Both the position numbers and the translations under genes were made by a program. The notes under the pieces were generated by a model. The model was not told the DNA's origin. It did not search any database and saw only the letters and a list, made by a program, of their open reading frames with translations. A stretch of DNA of 52,478 nucleotides from CBDCWT01 sp965223305 (GTDB taxonomy: Bacteria > Planctomycetota > Planctomycetia > Pirellulales > Pirellulaceae), in assembly GCA_965223305.1 (NCBI GenBank), contig CBDCWT010000015.1, positions 1 to 52,478 of the forward strand, in the 5' to 3' direction. Shown here piece by piece: positions 23,615 to 32,750 of this stretch. How positions within the stretch are numbered: position 1 is the stretch's first letter; each line of letters opens with the position of its first letter.

Positions 23615-25334
23615 TCATTGTCTCGCTGCTCGCATCTGCAACCACCAGCTGACCAGCAAGCCGGCGGCAATGTTCACCGAGAAAGCCAGCGGCGCAATCC
23701 ACTGGAAGCTGACGGGATCTTTGGCGGTCGTCCACTCCGTGCCGGATGCCGCGTCGGTCTCGGTGAGCAACTCCGTGCCGAACACGGCTGGATCGATACC
23801 AAATTGCGAGTAGAGCAGGTAGACGAGCGGTCCTGAGAAGGCGATTGCGGCCGCCGTCGCGACACCCAGAGCCGCTCCGACCCAGACGCCAAGCGGCTTT
23901 GCGCGGGGCACAAACAGAGCGAAAAAAAAACAGTGCGAAGATCGGCGTCGTCAGCAGATTGACGGTCTTGTTGGTTACTGCCGTGATGTTGCCTTCGATG
24001 TACTTCATATACGAGCTGCCGATGACCACCGTTACTCCGATCGCCAGAGCCAGCAGCTGAGCGGCCCGCACGTTTCCACGTTCAGAGCGTGGTGTCCACC
24101 CAAACCGTTCCAAGAAATCAGTCAGCACGACAGCAGTGATCGAGTTGACGCCCGAATCGATGCTCGACATGGCTGCCGCGAACATGGCAGCCACAACGAG
24201 GCCGGAGACCCCCACGGGAAGGTGGTAGGCCACGTATCGTGGGAAGAGGTCGTCGGCGTTTTGCTTGAGGTCAATCGACGGAGGCAGCTGATCCCGGTGC
24301 AGCTGAAAGTAACCCAACAGGGCAAAACCGACGACGAACAGAGTGAGCTGAACACATGTCGCCACGGACAATTGGGTGGCGACAGCTCGGCGGGCCGCCC
24401 GCAGGTCTTGGGTCGCCATGAATCGTTGCACCGATGTCTGATCACCCCCAAGCGTGGCGACATACCAACAGAAGATCGAGAGAATGGTCCCGACGACCGA
24501 TACTCGGGTCTGCGGATCGAAACTGAAAACGGGTTGGGTGTCCCAGTTGGGGTGCCATTGCGTCGGAAACCAGCCGAACCCCCCGAAGTGGTAGGTGACC
24601 GTGGCCACGACCAGCAACGCGCCACCAAACAGCAGCACTGTCTGTATGAAATCGGTGACAATGACCGCCCGTAGGCCACCCAGCGTCGTGTAGACGACAG
24701 ACACCAACCCCGTAATCACGACGATGGTTGGAATCCACTTTGGGTCGAGCCCCATCATCACGGTCATCGCCTTCGCGGTTAGGTACACCAGCAGCGTCAT
24801 CCAGACCAACCGCAGTGCTAGAAACATGCTGGCGCCGAGCAAGCGAAGGCCAAGGCCCAATCGTTCCTCAAGCAGCTCGTAGGCGCTAGTTACTCGCTGC
24901 CGCATGTAGACCGGCAGCATCAAGAATGCGACGACGAAAAAGACGAAAGGAAACGCCGTCATGCCCACCATCGCCACCGGCCCCTTGCCTGCGCCCTCGC
25001 CAGGCATCGACAGGTAGGAAATGGTGCTGAGCAGCGTCGCGAACAAGGACACGCCTACCAGCAGCGGGTTGATTTTGCCGCTTCCCACGAAGTACTCTTT
25101 GGCAGAACCTTGCTGGCGGCCAAAGTAGATCCCTAGTCCGATCGTCAGGCAGGCGTAAGCTGCGATGATCGCCCAGTCGACGAAATGGAGTCCGCCGTTG
25201 GCAGACGCTGTCGGGCCCTCCGTCTCGGCGCCTACGGCCGGAGTTGTCAGAATGAGAGCCGGCGCAACGATCCACCACGGCGAGCTGAGGCCGCGTGGCA
25301 GATCTTGCCACCCGAATCGACAGATGTCTGACAA
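23615..25334 (-). CDS. Sodium/solute symporter (SSS family), frameshifted in a homopolymer
   Basis: The N-terminal 470 residues are a classical SSS transporter: a signal-like lead, IIAAYACLTIGLGIYFGR, FVGSGKINPLLVGVSLFATL, YLSMPGEGAGKGP, VVYTTLGGLRAVIVTDFIQT, GGDQTSVQRFMA and DSGVNSITAVVLTDFL. At about 23928-23936 a run of nine T (minus strand) shifts the frame; with eight T the protein continues ALFVPRAKPLGVWVGAALG and three more hydrophobic segments to TGA near 23615. Without correction the tail is Arg-rich nonsense ending at 23586. A sequencing slip is the simplest reading. The likely substrate is a sugar or carboxylate (inferred). Divergent from the aldolase gene by 33 bp. Confidence 0.85.
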
Positions 25335-25367
25335 CGTCGTACTCGTGATCTTTTGAAAGGGTAACTC

Positions 25368-26135
25368 GTGAGAAAGAGCCGAACGCTGGCGCGGCTGCGG
25401 GCAGGCGAGCCGGTGCGCATGTGTAGCCTAGGCAGCTTCAACCCTGCCTACATCCGCCATGCTGCGGAATTCGGATACGATTGTATCTGGTTAGACATGG
25501 AACATCGAGCGTTCGCTGCTCGCGAGGTTCAGTCGCTGTTCGCCTACTTCCATCTGTTCGACATCGACTGCATGCTGCGGCCTCCCACGCTGGAAAAGAC
25601 ACGGCTCTACCGGTACCTGGAGGATGGGGCGACCGGCCTGATGGTTCCGCACGTGTCAACGGTCGAGAAGGCGCAGATGCTCGTCGACGCCACGAAGTTC
25701 CCGCCTTGGGGCGACCGCGGGCTCGATGGTGCAGGCCTAGATAGTGACTTCATTCATGCCGGCGGAGAAGAATACACCGAGAAAGCCAACCAGGAGACTT
25801 TCTTGGTGGTTCAGATCGAAACGCTGCAGGCCGTCGATCAGGTCGACGCGATCGCCGCGGTGAAAGGTGTGGATGGCTTGTTCATTGGACCGGGGGACCT
25901 GGGGCTGCGGATTCGCCGCAGCGAGACAGACATGACTCTCGAATCGGCGGAGCGGCAAGTTGCGGCTGCCGCTCGCCGCCATGGTAAAGCCTGGGGTTGC
26001 CCGGCTGCTTCGGCCGATCAGCTGCGGCGGCTACATCAAGAAGGTGCCCAGCTCATCGCGCATGGCGGTGACTTCAGGATGTTGTTGGAAGGTCTCAAGA
26101 GTCACGGCCGCGAGCTGGATGAGGTCTACGGCTAA
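25368..26135 (+). CDS. HpcH/HpaI-family aldolase (2-keto-3-deoxy-sugar-acid type)
   Basis: The 255-residue TIM-barrel protein shows the family marks: VRMCSLGSFNPAYIRHAAEF, DCIWLDMEHR, a substrate-arm MVPHVSTVEKA, PPWGDRG, the metal-binding VQIET glutamate, and LFIGPGDLGLR with the second acidic ligand. Members cleave 4-hydroxy-2-ketoacids to pyruvate and an aldehyde; sugar-acid catabolism (for example 2-keto-3-deoxyrhamnonate) is likely. Its divergent neighbour is a sodium symporter that may import the substrate (inferred). The 3' end of the gene is duplicated downstream (26208-26420). Confidence 0.88.
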   Translation: MRKSRTLARLRAGEPVRMCSLGSFNPAYIRHAAEFGYDCIWLDMEHRAFAAREVQSLFAYFHLFDIDCMLRPPTLEKTRLYRYLEDGATGLMVPHVSTVEKAQMLVDATKFPPWGDRGLDGAGLDSDFIHAGGEEYTEKANQETFLVVQIETLQAVDQVDAIAAVKGVDGLFIGPGDLGLRIRRSETDMTLESAERQVAAAARRHGKAWGCPAASADQLRRLHQEGAQLIAHGGDFRMLLEGLKSHGRELDEVYG

Positions 26136-26420
26136 GCTTCCGCAAGCCGCGACTTGACGGTCAGCCTAAACGATCCGATTGTAGCCGAACTCGCCAGAGT
26201 TTGGCGGACATCAAGAAGGTGCCCAGCTCATCGCGCGCGGCGGTGACTTCAGGATGTTGTTGGAAGGTCTCAGGAGTCACGGCCGCGAGCTGGATGAGGT
26301 CTACGGCGGAGCTTCCATGAGCCGCGACTTGACGGTCAGCCTAACGAATGTTGAGGGCGCATGGAGTGTACCTCTTTCCGCGGCGATCCGATTGTAGCCG
26401 AACTCGCCAGAGTTTGGCGG
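26033..26420. repeat. Imperfect tandem duplication of the aldolase 3' end plus REP element
   Basis: Copy A (26033-26207) covers the last 33 codons of the aldolase and the following spacer with one GTAGCCGAACTC element (26181-26204). Copy B (26208-26420) repeats it with scattered substitutions, loses the stop codon (GGCTAA to GGCGGA) and contains an extra 38 bp before the second REP element (26394-26417). Copy B is a gene fragment with no start. The stretch 26136-26445 contains nothing else. Confidence 0.85.
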
Positions 26421-26445
26421 ACTGCGAGCGTGCCTCCTATTTTGT

Positions 26446-26871
26446 CTACGGCTCGTCATCCTTCCCGACGAGCACGAATGCTTCAATTAACTCGGTGGGA
26501 ACACGACGTGGAACACGATGCTGAAGGCTGACGTACGTCCAGTCGGTTTCGGCGCGAGCCACAATAGCATCGTCAGCCGGTCTGAGGACCTTGTACCTTC
26601 TCAGTGAGCGGACTTTGCGAAAGTCGGCAACCCACGTCAGGACTTTGAGCTGATCTCCCTCGAACGCCGGCTGCAGGTACTCGATCCGGTGTGAGCGCAC
26701 GACCCACCCGCTGCCGTGCCGCTGATAGCGTTCTAGCGGCCAACCTTGGGCTGCAGAGTGAGCGATCGCCGCCTGCTGCATCCAGCGAACGTACTCCAGG
26801 TTGTTGGCATGACCCTGTTGGTCGATTGCCTCATGCGCTACGGTCAAACCGTACTCGAATATGGCGGGCAT
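26446..26871 (-). CDS. Acyl-CoA thioesterase, 4HBT hot-dog fold
   Basis: The 141-residue protein has the YbgC/4-hydroxybenzoyl-CoA thioesterase pattern: FEYGLTVAHEAIDQQGHANN, with the catalytic-type acidic residue and His before LEYVRWMQQAA, and a central strand RSHRIEYLQPAFEGDQLKVL. The size matches a single hot-dog domain acting as a dimer or tetramer in the cytoplasm. The acyl substrate is unknown. It ends at the edge of the duplicated repeat region. Confidence 0.85.
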   Translation of the reverse strand: MPAIFEYGLTVAHEAIDQQGHANNLEYVRWMQQAAIAHSAAQGWPLERYQRHGSGWVVRSHRIEYLQPAFEGDQLKVLTWVADFRKVRSLRRYKVLRPADDAIVARAETDWTYVSLQHRVPRRVPTELIEAFVLVGKDDEP

Positions 26872-26959
26872 GGCGCTGGGGTCGAAAGCTAGTCCACAGC
26901 AGTAGGCAACTTGTTGTTGTGCAGCGCCTCAGGATACACGAAGTGGTTCGGTTGTGGGT

Positions 26960-28210
26960 TCAGGTGATCCTCTCCTCGGTCTTCGGCGCCAACCAAATGA
27001 CGAGTATACCCAAAACGTAGAGCAGGCTGGTCGTCGCACCAATCTTGGCATAGTCGCCTTGGTAGGCGGTTACCAGCCCAGTGGAAGCGAGGATGACACA
27101 AGCCGAGATAATTCGCCCAAAGTTGAACGCGACGCCTGTGCCCGTAGCCCGCATTCGAGTCGCGAACAGCTCCGGCAAGTAATATGGCAGCCATCCAAAG
27201 AAGGTCGTCGTGATGAACCCCAGCAAGAAGATCGGTCCAAAAAAAGCGAAACCGTTGATCGGTTCGAGCTGCCGAAAGACGACAGCGGACATGACCAACG
27301 ACAGCAGGCTGATCAAGAAATACGAAACGCGACGACCGAGTCTGCTGGCCATCCAGCCGCCGGATAGACTTCCTAGACTGGCGCCCAGCCCCCAATAGAA
27401 TTGAGTTAGCGGCTTGAGTTGCGGATCTCCGCTCTCGGTCCCCACGGTACCGGCCCAGGGCAGTATCCATTGACCCGCCCCCCAGGCGCCCAGCAAGGGA
27501 ATCACCCCCAGCAAGATACCGACGATCGTGCGGTAGAGGACCGGTGGACGAAAGAGTTCGACGATCGGCGGTTTGCTACTTCCAGTCGATTTCTCCCGGC
27601 TCCAGAGCGGAGACTCGGGCACGAAACCGAGGACGAATCCGGCTAGCACGATCGGGAAGCTCCCGGCGATCAAGACCCATCGCCAGTTTTCGCTGGTTAC
27701 TGTGATCATCCTGGCCAGGTAGCCCAGGGCCATGATGCCTACATTCGCTGCGGTCCCGATCAGACCCGCCAACGCCGGGCGAGAAACGTTGGGCCATGCC
27801 TCGGACACCAGGGCAACGCCGTTGGGCCACATACCACCCACACCGAGACAAGCGATAAACCGAAGAACTGTCAACTGCGCAGGGGATTGGACGAGATAAC
27901 TGGCACCGGTCCACGCCGAGTACCAGAGAATACTGGCTCCCATAGCTTTGGCGCGGCCTAGGCGGTCACCCAGCCAGCCGAAGAGCAATCCGCCACAGGC
28001 CCCACCCAAAAGGAACGCCACAATGTACCGAATAAACCACCTGCCGATGGCTTCCTTCGTGGCGGCGCTCCCCAGCAGATCTTGCGTCGCGGAATCGGCT
28101 GCCAGCGGAAGCAGAGACATAACCACACCGGCGAACATCCAACCCAAGAATGCGGTCGCCAACACAACCAGTCTTTGATTGCTCGAAAGATCTTTCATCA
28201 CTGGCAGCAT
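26960..28210 (-). CDS. Major facilitator superfamily transporter (metabolite/H+ symporter type)
   Basis: The 416-residue membrane protein has twelve predicted helices. The MFS signature between helices 2 and 3 is GWLGDRLGRAKA, with the mirrored GWMASRLGRRVSYF in the second half. Helix-4 sequence RFIACLGVGGMWPNGVALVS and PALAGLIGTAANVGI resemble the SV2/AAHS-like sugar and organic-acid symporters. A C-terminal FGWLPYYLPELFATRMRATG is also typical. The substrate is unknown. The gene follows the thioesterase in the other direction only by proximity; no clear operon. Confidence 0.9.
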   Translation of the reverse strand: MLPVMKDLSSNQRLVVLATAFLGWMFAGVVMSLLPLAADSATQDLLGSAATKEAIGRWFIRYIVAFLLGGACGGLLFGWLGDRLGRAKAMGASILWYSAWTGASYLVQSPAQLTVLRFIACLGVGGMWPNGVALVSEAWPNVSRPALAGLIGTAANVGIMALGYLARMITVTSENWRWVLIAGSFPIVLAGFVLGFVPESPLWSREKSTGSSKPPIVELFRPPVLYRTIVGILLGVIPLLGAWGAGQWILPWAGTVGTESGDPQLKPLTQFYWGLGASLGSLSGGWMASRLGRRVSYFLISLLSLVMSAVVFRQLEPINGFAFFGPIFLLGFITTTFFGWLPYYLPELFATRMRATGTGVAFNFGRIISACVILASTGLVTAYQGDYAKIGATTSLLYVLGILVIWLAPKTEERIT

Positions 28211-28337
28211 CTGTCGATGCGCAGCCGCATGAGGATTTGAACTGCCAACCGGTTATCCGGCCGGCCATCGTACAGGCGATCCGTACTATCGAACAGCCGC
28301 ACGCTCGCAATCAGGGCAACGAAACGACGACGGTCGA

Positions 28338-28415
28338 TTTTTCTGTCTCAATCTTTCTGTCATAAACCGAAGCCAGGAATAGGTTTCGAGGGACAGATAG
28401 ATTGAGACAGAGAAA
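28338..28415. repeat. Inverted repeat TTTCTGTCTCAATCTTTCTGTC
   Basis: The left arm (28338-28361) and right arm (28392-28415, reading GACAGATAGATTGAGACAGA) are complementary except for two or three positions, with a 30-nt loop. The intergenic stretch 28211-28529 otherwise shows no gene. The AT-rich composition contrasts with the surroundings. Confidence 0.65.
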
Positions 28416-28529
28416 TCAAGCTCTCTTAGGCCTTGAATGCAACGGATCTAGATGACAAAAAGTGACGAACTGCAAGAATCGGGAAGCTTGCGAGATTGAC
28501 TCACCGACAATCGAGCTGGAGCAAACAAC

Positions 28530-29558
28530 ATGAAACGGTTCAATTTGGCGCCCGTCGCCGCGGTTCTGGTTGCCTATACGGCGGCCACGGCGAGTGGCAG
28601 TGAAAACGGCCGTCCCCGCCAAGATAGATTCCTCGGGAGTTGGGCATTTGCATTGCCCGATGGCAATCCAGCTTGGTTGCGGTTGCAGAGACACGAAGAC
28701 GCTCTCAAGGGTGAGTTGCTCTGGAGTGTCGGCAGCGCAAGGCCGATCACGGAGATCGTCGTGACTGGGAACCAGCTGAGTTTTTCTCGAAAGATCCGCT
28801 GGCGCCCCTTCGGAGATTCCGCCGTCAAGGAGATCACCGAGCCGTTCGTAGCAACCGTTTCCGAAAGCAAATTGCAGCTCACTGTCCGCCAAACCTCGGT
28901 TGACGAACCAGCCGCCAGCGCGGAGGTCTTTGTCTTGTCAGGAAAGAAGATGCCGCCGCTCCCCAAGCGACCGGATCTCAGCCGGGTGGTGTTTGGTCCT
29001 CCCGTGCGGTTGTTAAACGGCAAGGACCTGAGCGGGTGGCGGCTTTCGAACCCCCGCAAAAAGAACGGTTGGCGAGTTGAGGATGGAGTGTTGATCAACG
29101 AAACACCCAAGACAGATTTCGGAGCCTATGGCAGCTACGGAAATCTGCGTACCGACCGCGAGTTCGACGACTTTCAATTGACGATCGAGTACAACGTCTC
29201 GGCCGGCGGCAACAGCGGTGTTTATCTACGTGGCATGTACGAAGCACAGGTTGTTGACCGCGATAGCAAGATGCAGGGTATCGGCGGGCCGGGGGCGATT
29301 TACGGCCGTATCGCTCCGGTGCGAAACGCGGCCAGAGCGGGAGGGGAATGGAATCGTTATGTTCTGACACTCGTTGATCGGCATATCACCGTCGAGCTCA
29401 ACGGCGACACGGTGATCGACAACCAGCCGATCGTCGGCTGTACAGGCGGTGGACTGTCAGCAGATGACACGCAGCCTGGTCCGATTTTTCTGCAAGGCGA
29501 TCACACGTCGGTGAAATACCGGAACATCAGCCTGCGGCCAGTCGTTCAGAGTTCTTAA
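28530..29558 (+). CDS. Secreted DUF1080 (3-keto-disaccharide hydrolase-like) protein
   Basis: The 342-residue protein starts with a signal peptide (MKRFNLAPVAAVLVAYTA). The C-terminal half (from about residue 160) is a DUF1080 lectin-like beta-sandwich: LLNGKDLSGWR, NGWRVEDGVLIN, FDDFQLTIEYNVSAGGNSGV, YLRGMYEAQVVD, GAIYGRIAP, WNRYVLTLVD and GPIFLQGDH. The N-terminal half is a beta-rich domain with a WRPFGDSAVKEITEPF segment. DUF1080 proteins are highly expanded in planctomycetes; some members hydrolyse 3-keto-glycosides. Here the activity is unproven. Convergent with the molybdenum hydroxylase operon (3 bp between the two stops). Confidence 0.88.
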   Translation: MKRFNLAPVAAVLVAYTAATASGSENGRPRQDRFLGSWAFALPDGNPAWLRLQRHEDALKGELLWSVGSARPITEIVVTGNQLSFSRKIRWRPFGDSAVKEITEPFVATVSESKLQLTVRQTSVDEPAASAEVFVLSGKKMPPLPKRPDLSRVVFGPPVRLLNGKDLSGWRLSNPRKKNGWRVEDGVLINETPKTDFGAYGSYGNLRTDREFDDFQLTIEYNVSAGGNSGVYLRGMYEAQVVDRDSKMQGIGGPGAIYGRIAPVRNAARAGGEWNRYVLTLVDRHITVELNGDTVIDNQPIVGCTGGGLSADDTQPGPIFLQGDHTSVKYRNISLRPVVQSS

Positions 29559-29561
29559 GTG

Positions 29562-29825
29562 TCATCCCCCGCCTATCGCGGGCAAGAAGTGAACTTCGGC
29601 CTGGGCGTCGACGGCCTGCAGCAGACCGAGCACGCTGACGGAGCCGTCGACAACCACTGATAATCCTGGGCTGAGTTCACCTTCCTGACAGAGTTCATCT
29701 TTGATGCCAGGGTGGATGGCATCAAGCGCCTCGATGACGCCTTGCACATTCTTGCCGGTCACGTCCACGAACTCCGCGCCTCCGGTCGCACCGCGGAGCG
29801 AGTTGGGTATGAAAACGCGTACCAT
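29562..29825 (-). CDS. MoaD/ThiS-like ubiquitin-fold sulfur carrier protein
   Basis: The ATG at 29825 gives 87 residues beginning MVRVFIPNSLRGATGGAEFV; the longer frame overlaps the upstream gene. The fold pattern VRVFIP...GKNVQGVIEALDAIHPGIKD...VVVDG and the C-terminal FLPAIGGG are those of beta-grasp sulfur carriers that end in Gly-Gly for thiocarboxylation. It follows the molybdenum hydroxylase large subunit by 11 bp, so it could supply sulfur for molybdopterin or another cofactor of that enzyme. The same fold also serves thiamin and tungsten-cofactor pathways; the assignment is by context. Confidence 0.8.
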   Translation of the reverse strand: MVRVFIPNSLRGATGGAEFVDVTGKNVQGVIEALDAIHPGIKDELCQEGELSPGLSVVVDGSVSVLGLLQAVDAQAEVHFLPAIGGG

Positions 29826-29836
29826 GGTTGGTCGAG

Positions 29837-32116
29837 TCAGGTCGAGCGTCGTTGCATTTCTTGCCACAAGCGGGGTGGCGACATCGGCAGTTGTCTCATG
29901 CGGACGCCAACGGCGCGAAAGATGGCATTAGCGATTGCCGCCGGCGGTGGGCAAATCGGCACTTCACCAACGCCCCGGACTCCATAAGGATGTTGCGGAT
30001 CTGGAACCTCGACGAGGATTGTCTCAATCGATGGCACGTCGTAGCAAGTTGGGATGCGATAGTCGAGAAACGTTGCGTTGTGCAGCTCGCCCTGCTCGTC
30101 GTACCAATACTCTTCGTTTAACGCCCAGCCGATTCCCTGCACGGCGCCGCCTTGCATCTGCCCCTCAACGTAGCTGGGATGAATAGCAGTCCCGACATCT
30201 TGAGCAGCAGTATATCGCAGGATCTGCACCTTCCCTGTCTCTGGATCGACTTCAACGTCCACGCAGTGCACTCCGAAGGCACCTCCCGGCGACGCGCTCG
30301 CTGACTTCCCCTGACCGGTAATCGCCCCTCCGGTCGCTGTGGACTGGGCTGCGAGTTCCTTGAACGACATCTGTTGGTCGCCCGGGCCAAGCAAGACAGC
30401 TTCCTCGTAGCGAACTTGCGATCGGTCGACGTCCCAGATTAGCGCGGCGCGATCGACCATCTGTTGTTGAATGTTTTTGGCCGCTTCGACTGCGGCAATC
30501 CCCGTCGCGAAGGTCACTCGACTGCCGCCTGTCACATCCGAGTAAGCGGTACTGTCGGTATCGACAATCGTGGGGATCACATCTTCCGCGGGAATTCCCA
30601 GCGTCTCTGCCAGCTGCATGGCAATGCTGGTCCTGGTGCCGCCGATGTCGGTGCAACCCTCGACAAGCGAAACCGTACCATCGGTGTTGACGGTCGCCGA
30701 AACCGCTGATCGCAATCCCGCGTTGAACCAGAAACCAGCTGCGATGCCTCGACCGCGGTGATCTCCCTCCAGCGGTGCTTTGTAGTGATCGCTGTTCGCG
30801 ATAGCCTCGACGGTTTCCCGCATACCTATCCTGGAGAAAACTGGGCCATCGACGCGTCGCGTTCCTTCTACCGCGGCGTTCTGACGTCGGAATTCGGCAG
30901 GATCCGCGCCGAGCGTTTCGCAGATTTCGTCCACCATCGTCTCCATCGCGAAGGCAACGTGAGTCGACCCAGGCGCGCGATAGGCGTTGCTCCGCGGCTT
31001 GTTCACGCACACATCGAAACCCTCCACCCGTCCGTGTGGAAGGTCGTAGCAGGCGAAGATGCACATACAGGCGGGGGCGATCGGTGAGCCGGGATAGGCG
31101 CCCGCCTCAAACGCAATCCAGGCGTCGCCTGCTACGAGCCGTCCATCTCGTGTGGCACCCAACTTCAACCGCATATGGGAACCGGGTGTCGGTCCCGTAG
31201 CCTCAAAAACCCCCGATCGCGTCATTACGATCTTCACCGGCCTACCACTTTTCTTGGACAAGAGCGCAGCTACCGGAGGCAGGTAGACGGAGATCTTGCC
31301 ACCGAATCCTCCCCCGATCTCCATCGGCACGACCCGGATCTGCGACACGGGGATTTGCAACAGCTCGGCCGTTTGGTGGCGGACGGAGAAGGACCCCTGC
31401 GTGCTCATCCAAACGGTGACTTTACCGTCAGCATTCCAGAGAGCGGTTGCATTGTGCGGCTCGATGTATCCTTGGTGCACAGTTGAGGTATCAAACTCAC
31501 GCTCAATGATCACGTCTGCTTCAGCGAAGCCCTGGACGATGTCACCCTTTTCAAAGAGAAAGTGTTTGGCAACGTTGGTCGGCGCCTGGAGACCTCCCTC
31601 GTCAGCAGGCTGCGAGCCGAGAGCCGTTGTTCGTACGTCTTCGTTGAGAATCGGTGCCTCCGCGTCCATCGCGCGGCGGACGTCCAGCACTGGAGGCAGC
31701 GGTTCGTAGTCGATTTCGATCAGCTTGACAGCTTCTTCGGCGAGGTGCACGTTGTCCGCAGCGACCGCGGCCACGGCGTGGCCGCGGTAGAGCACCTTTT
31801 CGCGCGCCAACACGTTGGCACTCAGGTGCCGTAGATTTACTGAACCTTCGCCGAGTTCGGCGATGCGGTCACCTGGCTGGGGCATGTCGGCCGAAGTTAC
31901 TACAGCCCGAACACCGGACAGGGCCTCTGCCTTTGAGGTGTCAATCCGTTTGATGAGCGCGTGCGCATGAGGGCTTCGCAAGATGGCCCCATGCAGCATG
32001 CCGGTCAACTTGATGTCGGCGCCGTACTTCGCCCGTCCAGTGACTTTGTCGACACCATCATGCCGGATAGGTCGCGTCCCGATGACTTTGTATTTGGGCT
32101 TGTCGGCTGTTGCCAT
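29837..32116 (-). CDS. Xanthine dehydrogenase-family molybdopterin-binding subunit
   Basis: The 759-residue protein has the two domains of this family: an N-terminal a/b-hammerhead (GTRPIRHDGVDKVTGRAKYG) and the large molybdenum-binding part. Visible sites are EIGGGFGGKISVYLPPVAAL, NAYRAPGSTHVAFAMETMVD, a central GRGIAAGFWFNAG, and the C-terminal GVGEVPICPPPAAIANAI with the catalytic-type Glu. The AYRAPG loop differs from the AYRCSFR loop of aerobic CO dehydrogenase, so CO oxidation is unlikely. The substrate (aldehyde, N-heterocycle or aromatic acyl-CoA) cannot be told. It is the third gene of the operon FAD subunit, Fe-S subunit, Mo subunit, MoaD-like. Confidence 0.92.
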   Translation of the reverse strand: MATADKPKYKVIGTRPIRHDGVDKVTGRAKYGADIKLTGMLHGAILRSPHAHALIKRIDTSKAEALSGVRAVVTSADMPQPGDRIAELGEGSVNLRHLSANVLAREKVLYRGHAVAAVAADNVHLAEEAVKLIEIDYEPLPPVLDVRRAMDAEAPILNEDVRTTALGSQPADEGGLQAPTNVAKHFLFEKGDIVQGFAEADVIIEREFDTSTVHQGYIEPHNATALWNADGKVTVWMSTQGSFSVRHQTAELLQIPVSQIRVVPMEIGGGFGGKISVYLPPVAALLSKKSGRPVKIVMTRSGVFEATGPTPGSHMRLKLGATRDGRLVAGDAWIAFEAGAYPGSPIAPACMCIFACYDLPHGRVEGFDVCVNKPRSNAYRAPGSTHVAFAMETMVDEICETLGADPAEFRRQNAAVEGTRRVDGPVFSRIGMRETVEAIANSDHYKAPLEGDHRGRGIAAGFWFNAGLRSAVSATVNTDGTVSLVEGCTDIGGTRTSIAMQLAETLGIPAEDVIPTIVDTDSTAYSDVTGGSRVTFATGIAAVEAAKNIQQQMVDRAALIWDVDRSQVRYEEAVLLGPGDQQMSFKELAAQSTATGGAITGQGKSASASPGGAFGVHCVDVEVDPETGKVQILRYTAAQDVGTAIHPSYVEGQMQGGAVQGIGWALNEEYWYDEQGELHNATFLDYRIPTCYDVPSIETILVEVPDPQHPYGVRGVGEVPICPPPAAIANAIFRAVGVRMRQLPMSPPRLWQEMQRRST

Positions 32117-32186
32117 GAAAGTTCTCCTGGTTTCAACGACGGCACGGCACGATAGGGAAGGAACCTAACGGCTGGATCCCACCGGT

Positions 32187-32684
32187 CTACCGAGCGGCGG
32201 AGTGGCCTGTCTCGGCCCGCTTCTGGGCGGCTGATTGCACCGCTTTGACGATTTTGTCGTAGCCCGTACAGCGGCACAGGTTGCCTGCCAAGTAGAAACG
32301 AATATCTTCCTCGGTGGGATTCGGATTCTCTTCAAGCAGCGCTTCAGTTTGAACGATGAACCCGGGCGTACACACGCCGCATTGAAGCGCCGCTTCCTCC
32401 AGGAAAGCCTGCTGCACTTCGTCTAGATTCGAGCCGCGCGCAATGTCCTCAATCGTCCGGATCTCCGCGGCGTGGCATTCGACGCCCAACACCAGGCAAC
32501 TCGCAACCGGCAGGCCGTCAAGGATGACCGTGCAGGCACCACAATTGCCGTTGGAACACCCCTCCTTGGTTCCTGTTAGGTCAAGCGTATCCCGCAACAG
32601 CTCCAACAATGTCTGCCGCGGTTCGCAGAGAAACTCTGTCTCCAGGCCGTTGATCTTGGCGCTCACGACTCTCTTCTTCGCCAT
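32187..32684 (-). CDS. [2Fe-2S] subunit of the molybdenum hydroxylase
   Basis: The 165-residue protein has a plant-type [2Fe-2S] cluster motif (GCSNGNCGACTVILDGLPVA), followed by the second, all-alpha cluster domain with CGVCTPGF and LCRCTGY. This is the small electron-transfer subunit of CO dehydrogenase/xanthine dehydrogenase-type enzymes, and the spacing of the eight cysteines is complete. It lies between the FAD subunit and the molybdenum subunit, with gaps of 66 and 70 bp. Confidence 0.95.
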   Translation of the reverse strand: MAKKRVVSAKINGLETEFLCEPRQTLLELLRDTLDLTGTKEGCSNGNCGACTVILDGLPVASCLVLGVECHAAEIRTIEDIARGSNLDEVQQAFLEEAALQCGVCTPGFIVQTEALLEENPNPTEEDIRFYLAGNLCRCTGYDKIVKAVQSAAQKRAETGHSAAR

Positions 32685-32750
32685 CCGATGCTCCTCAGCC
32701 GATTAAACAATTCCTACGCGGATGCCCCCGGCAATCGTCTACGCCCGTAG

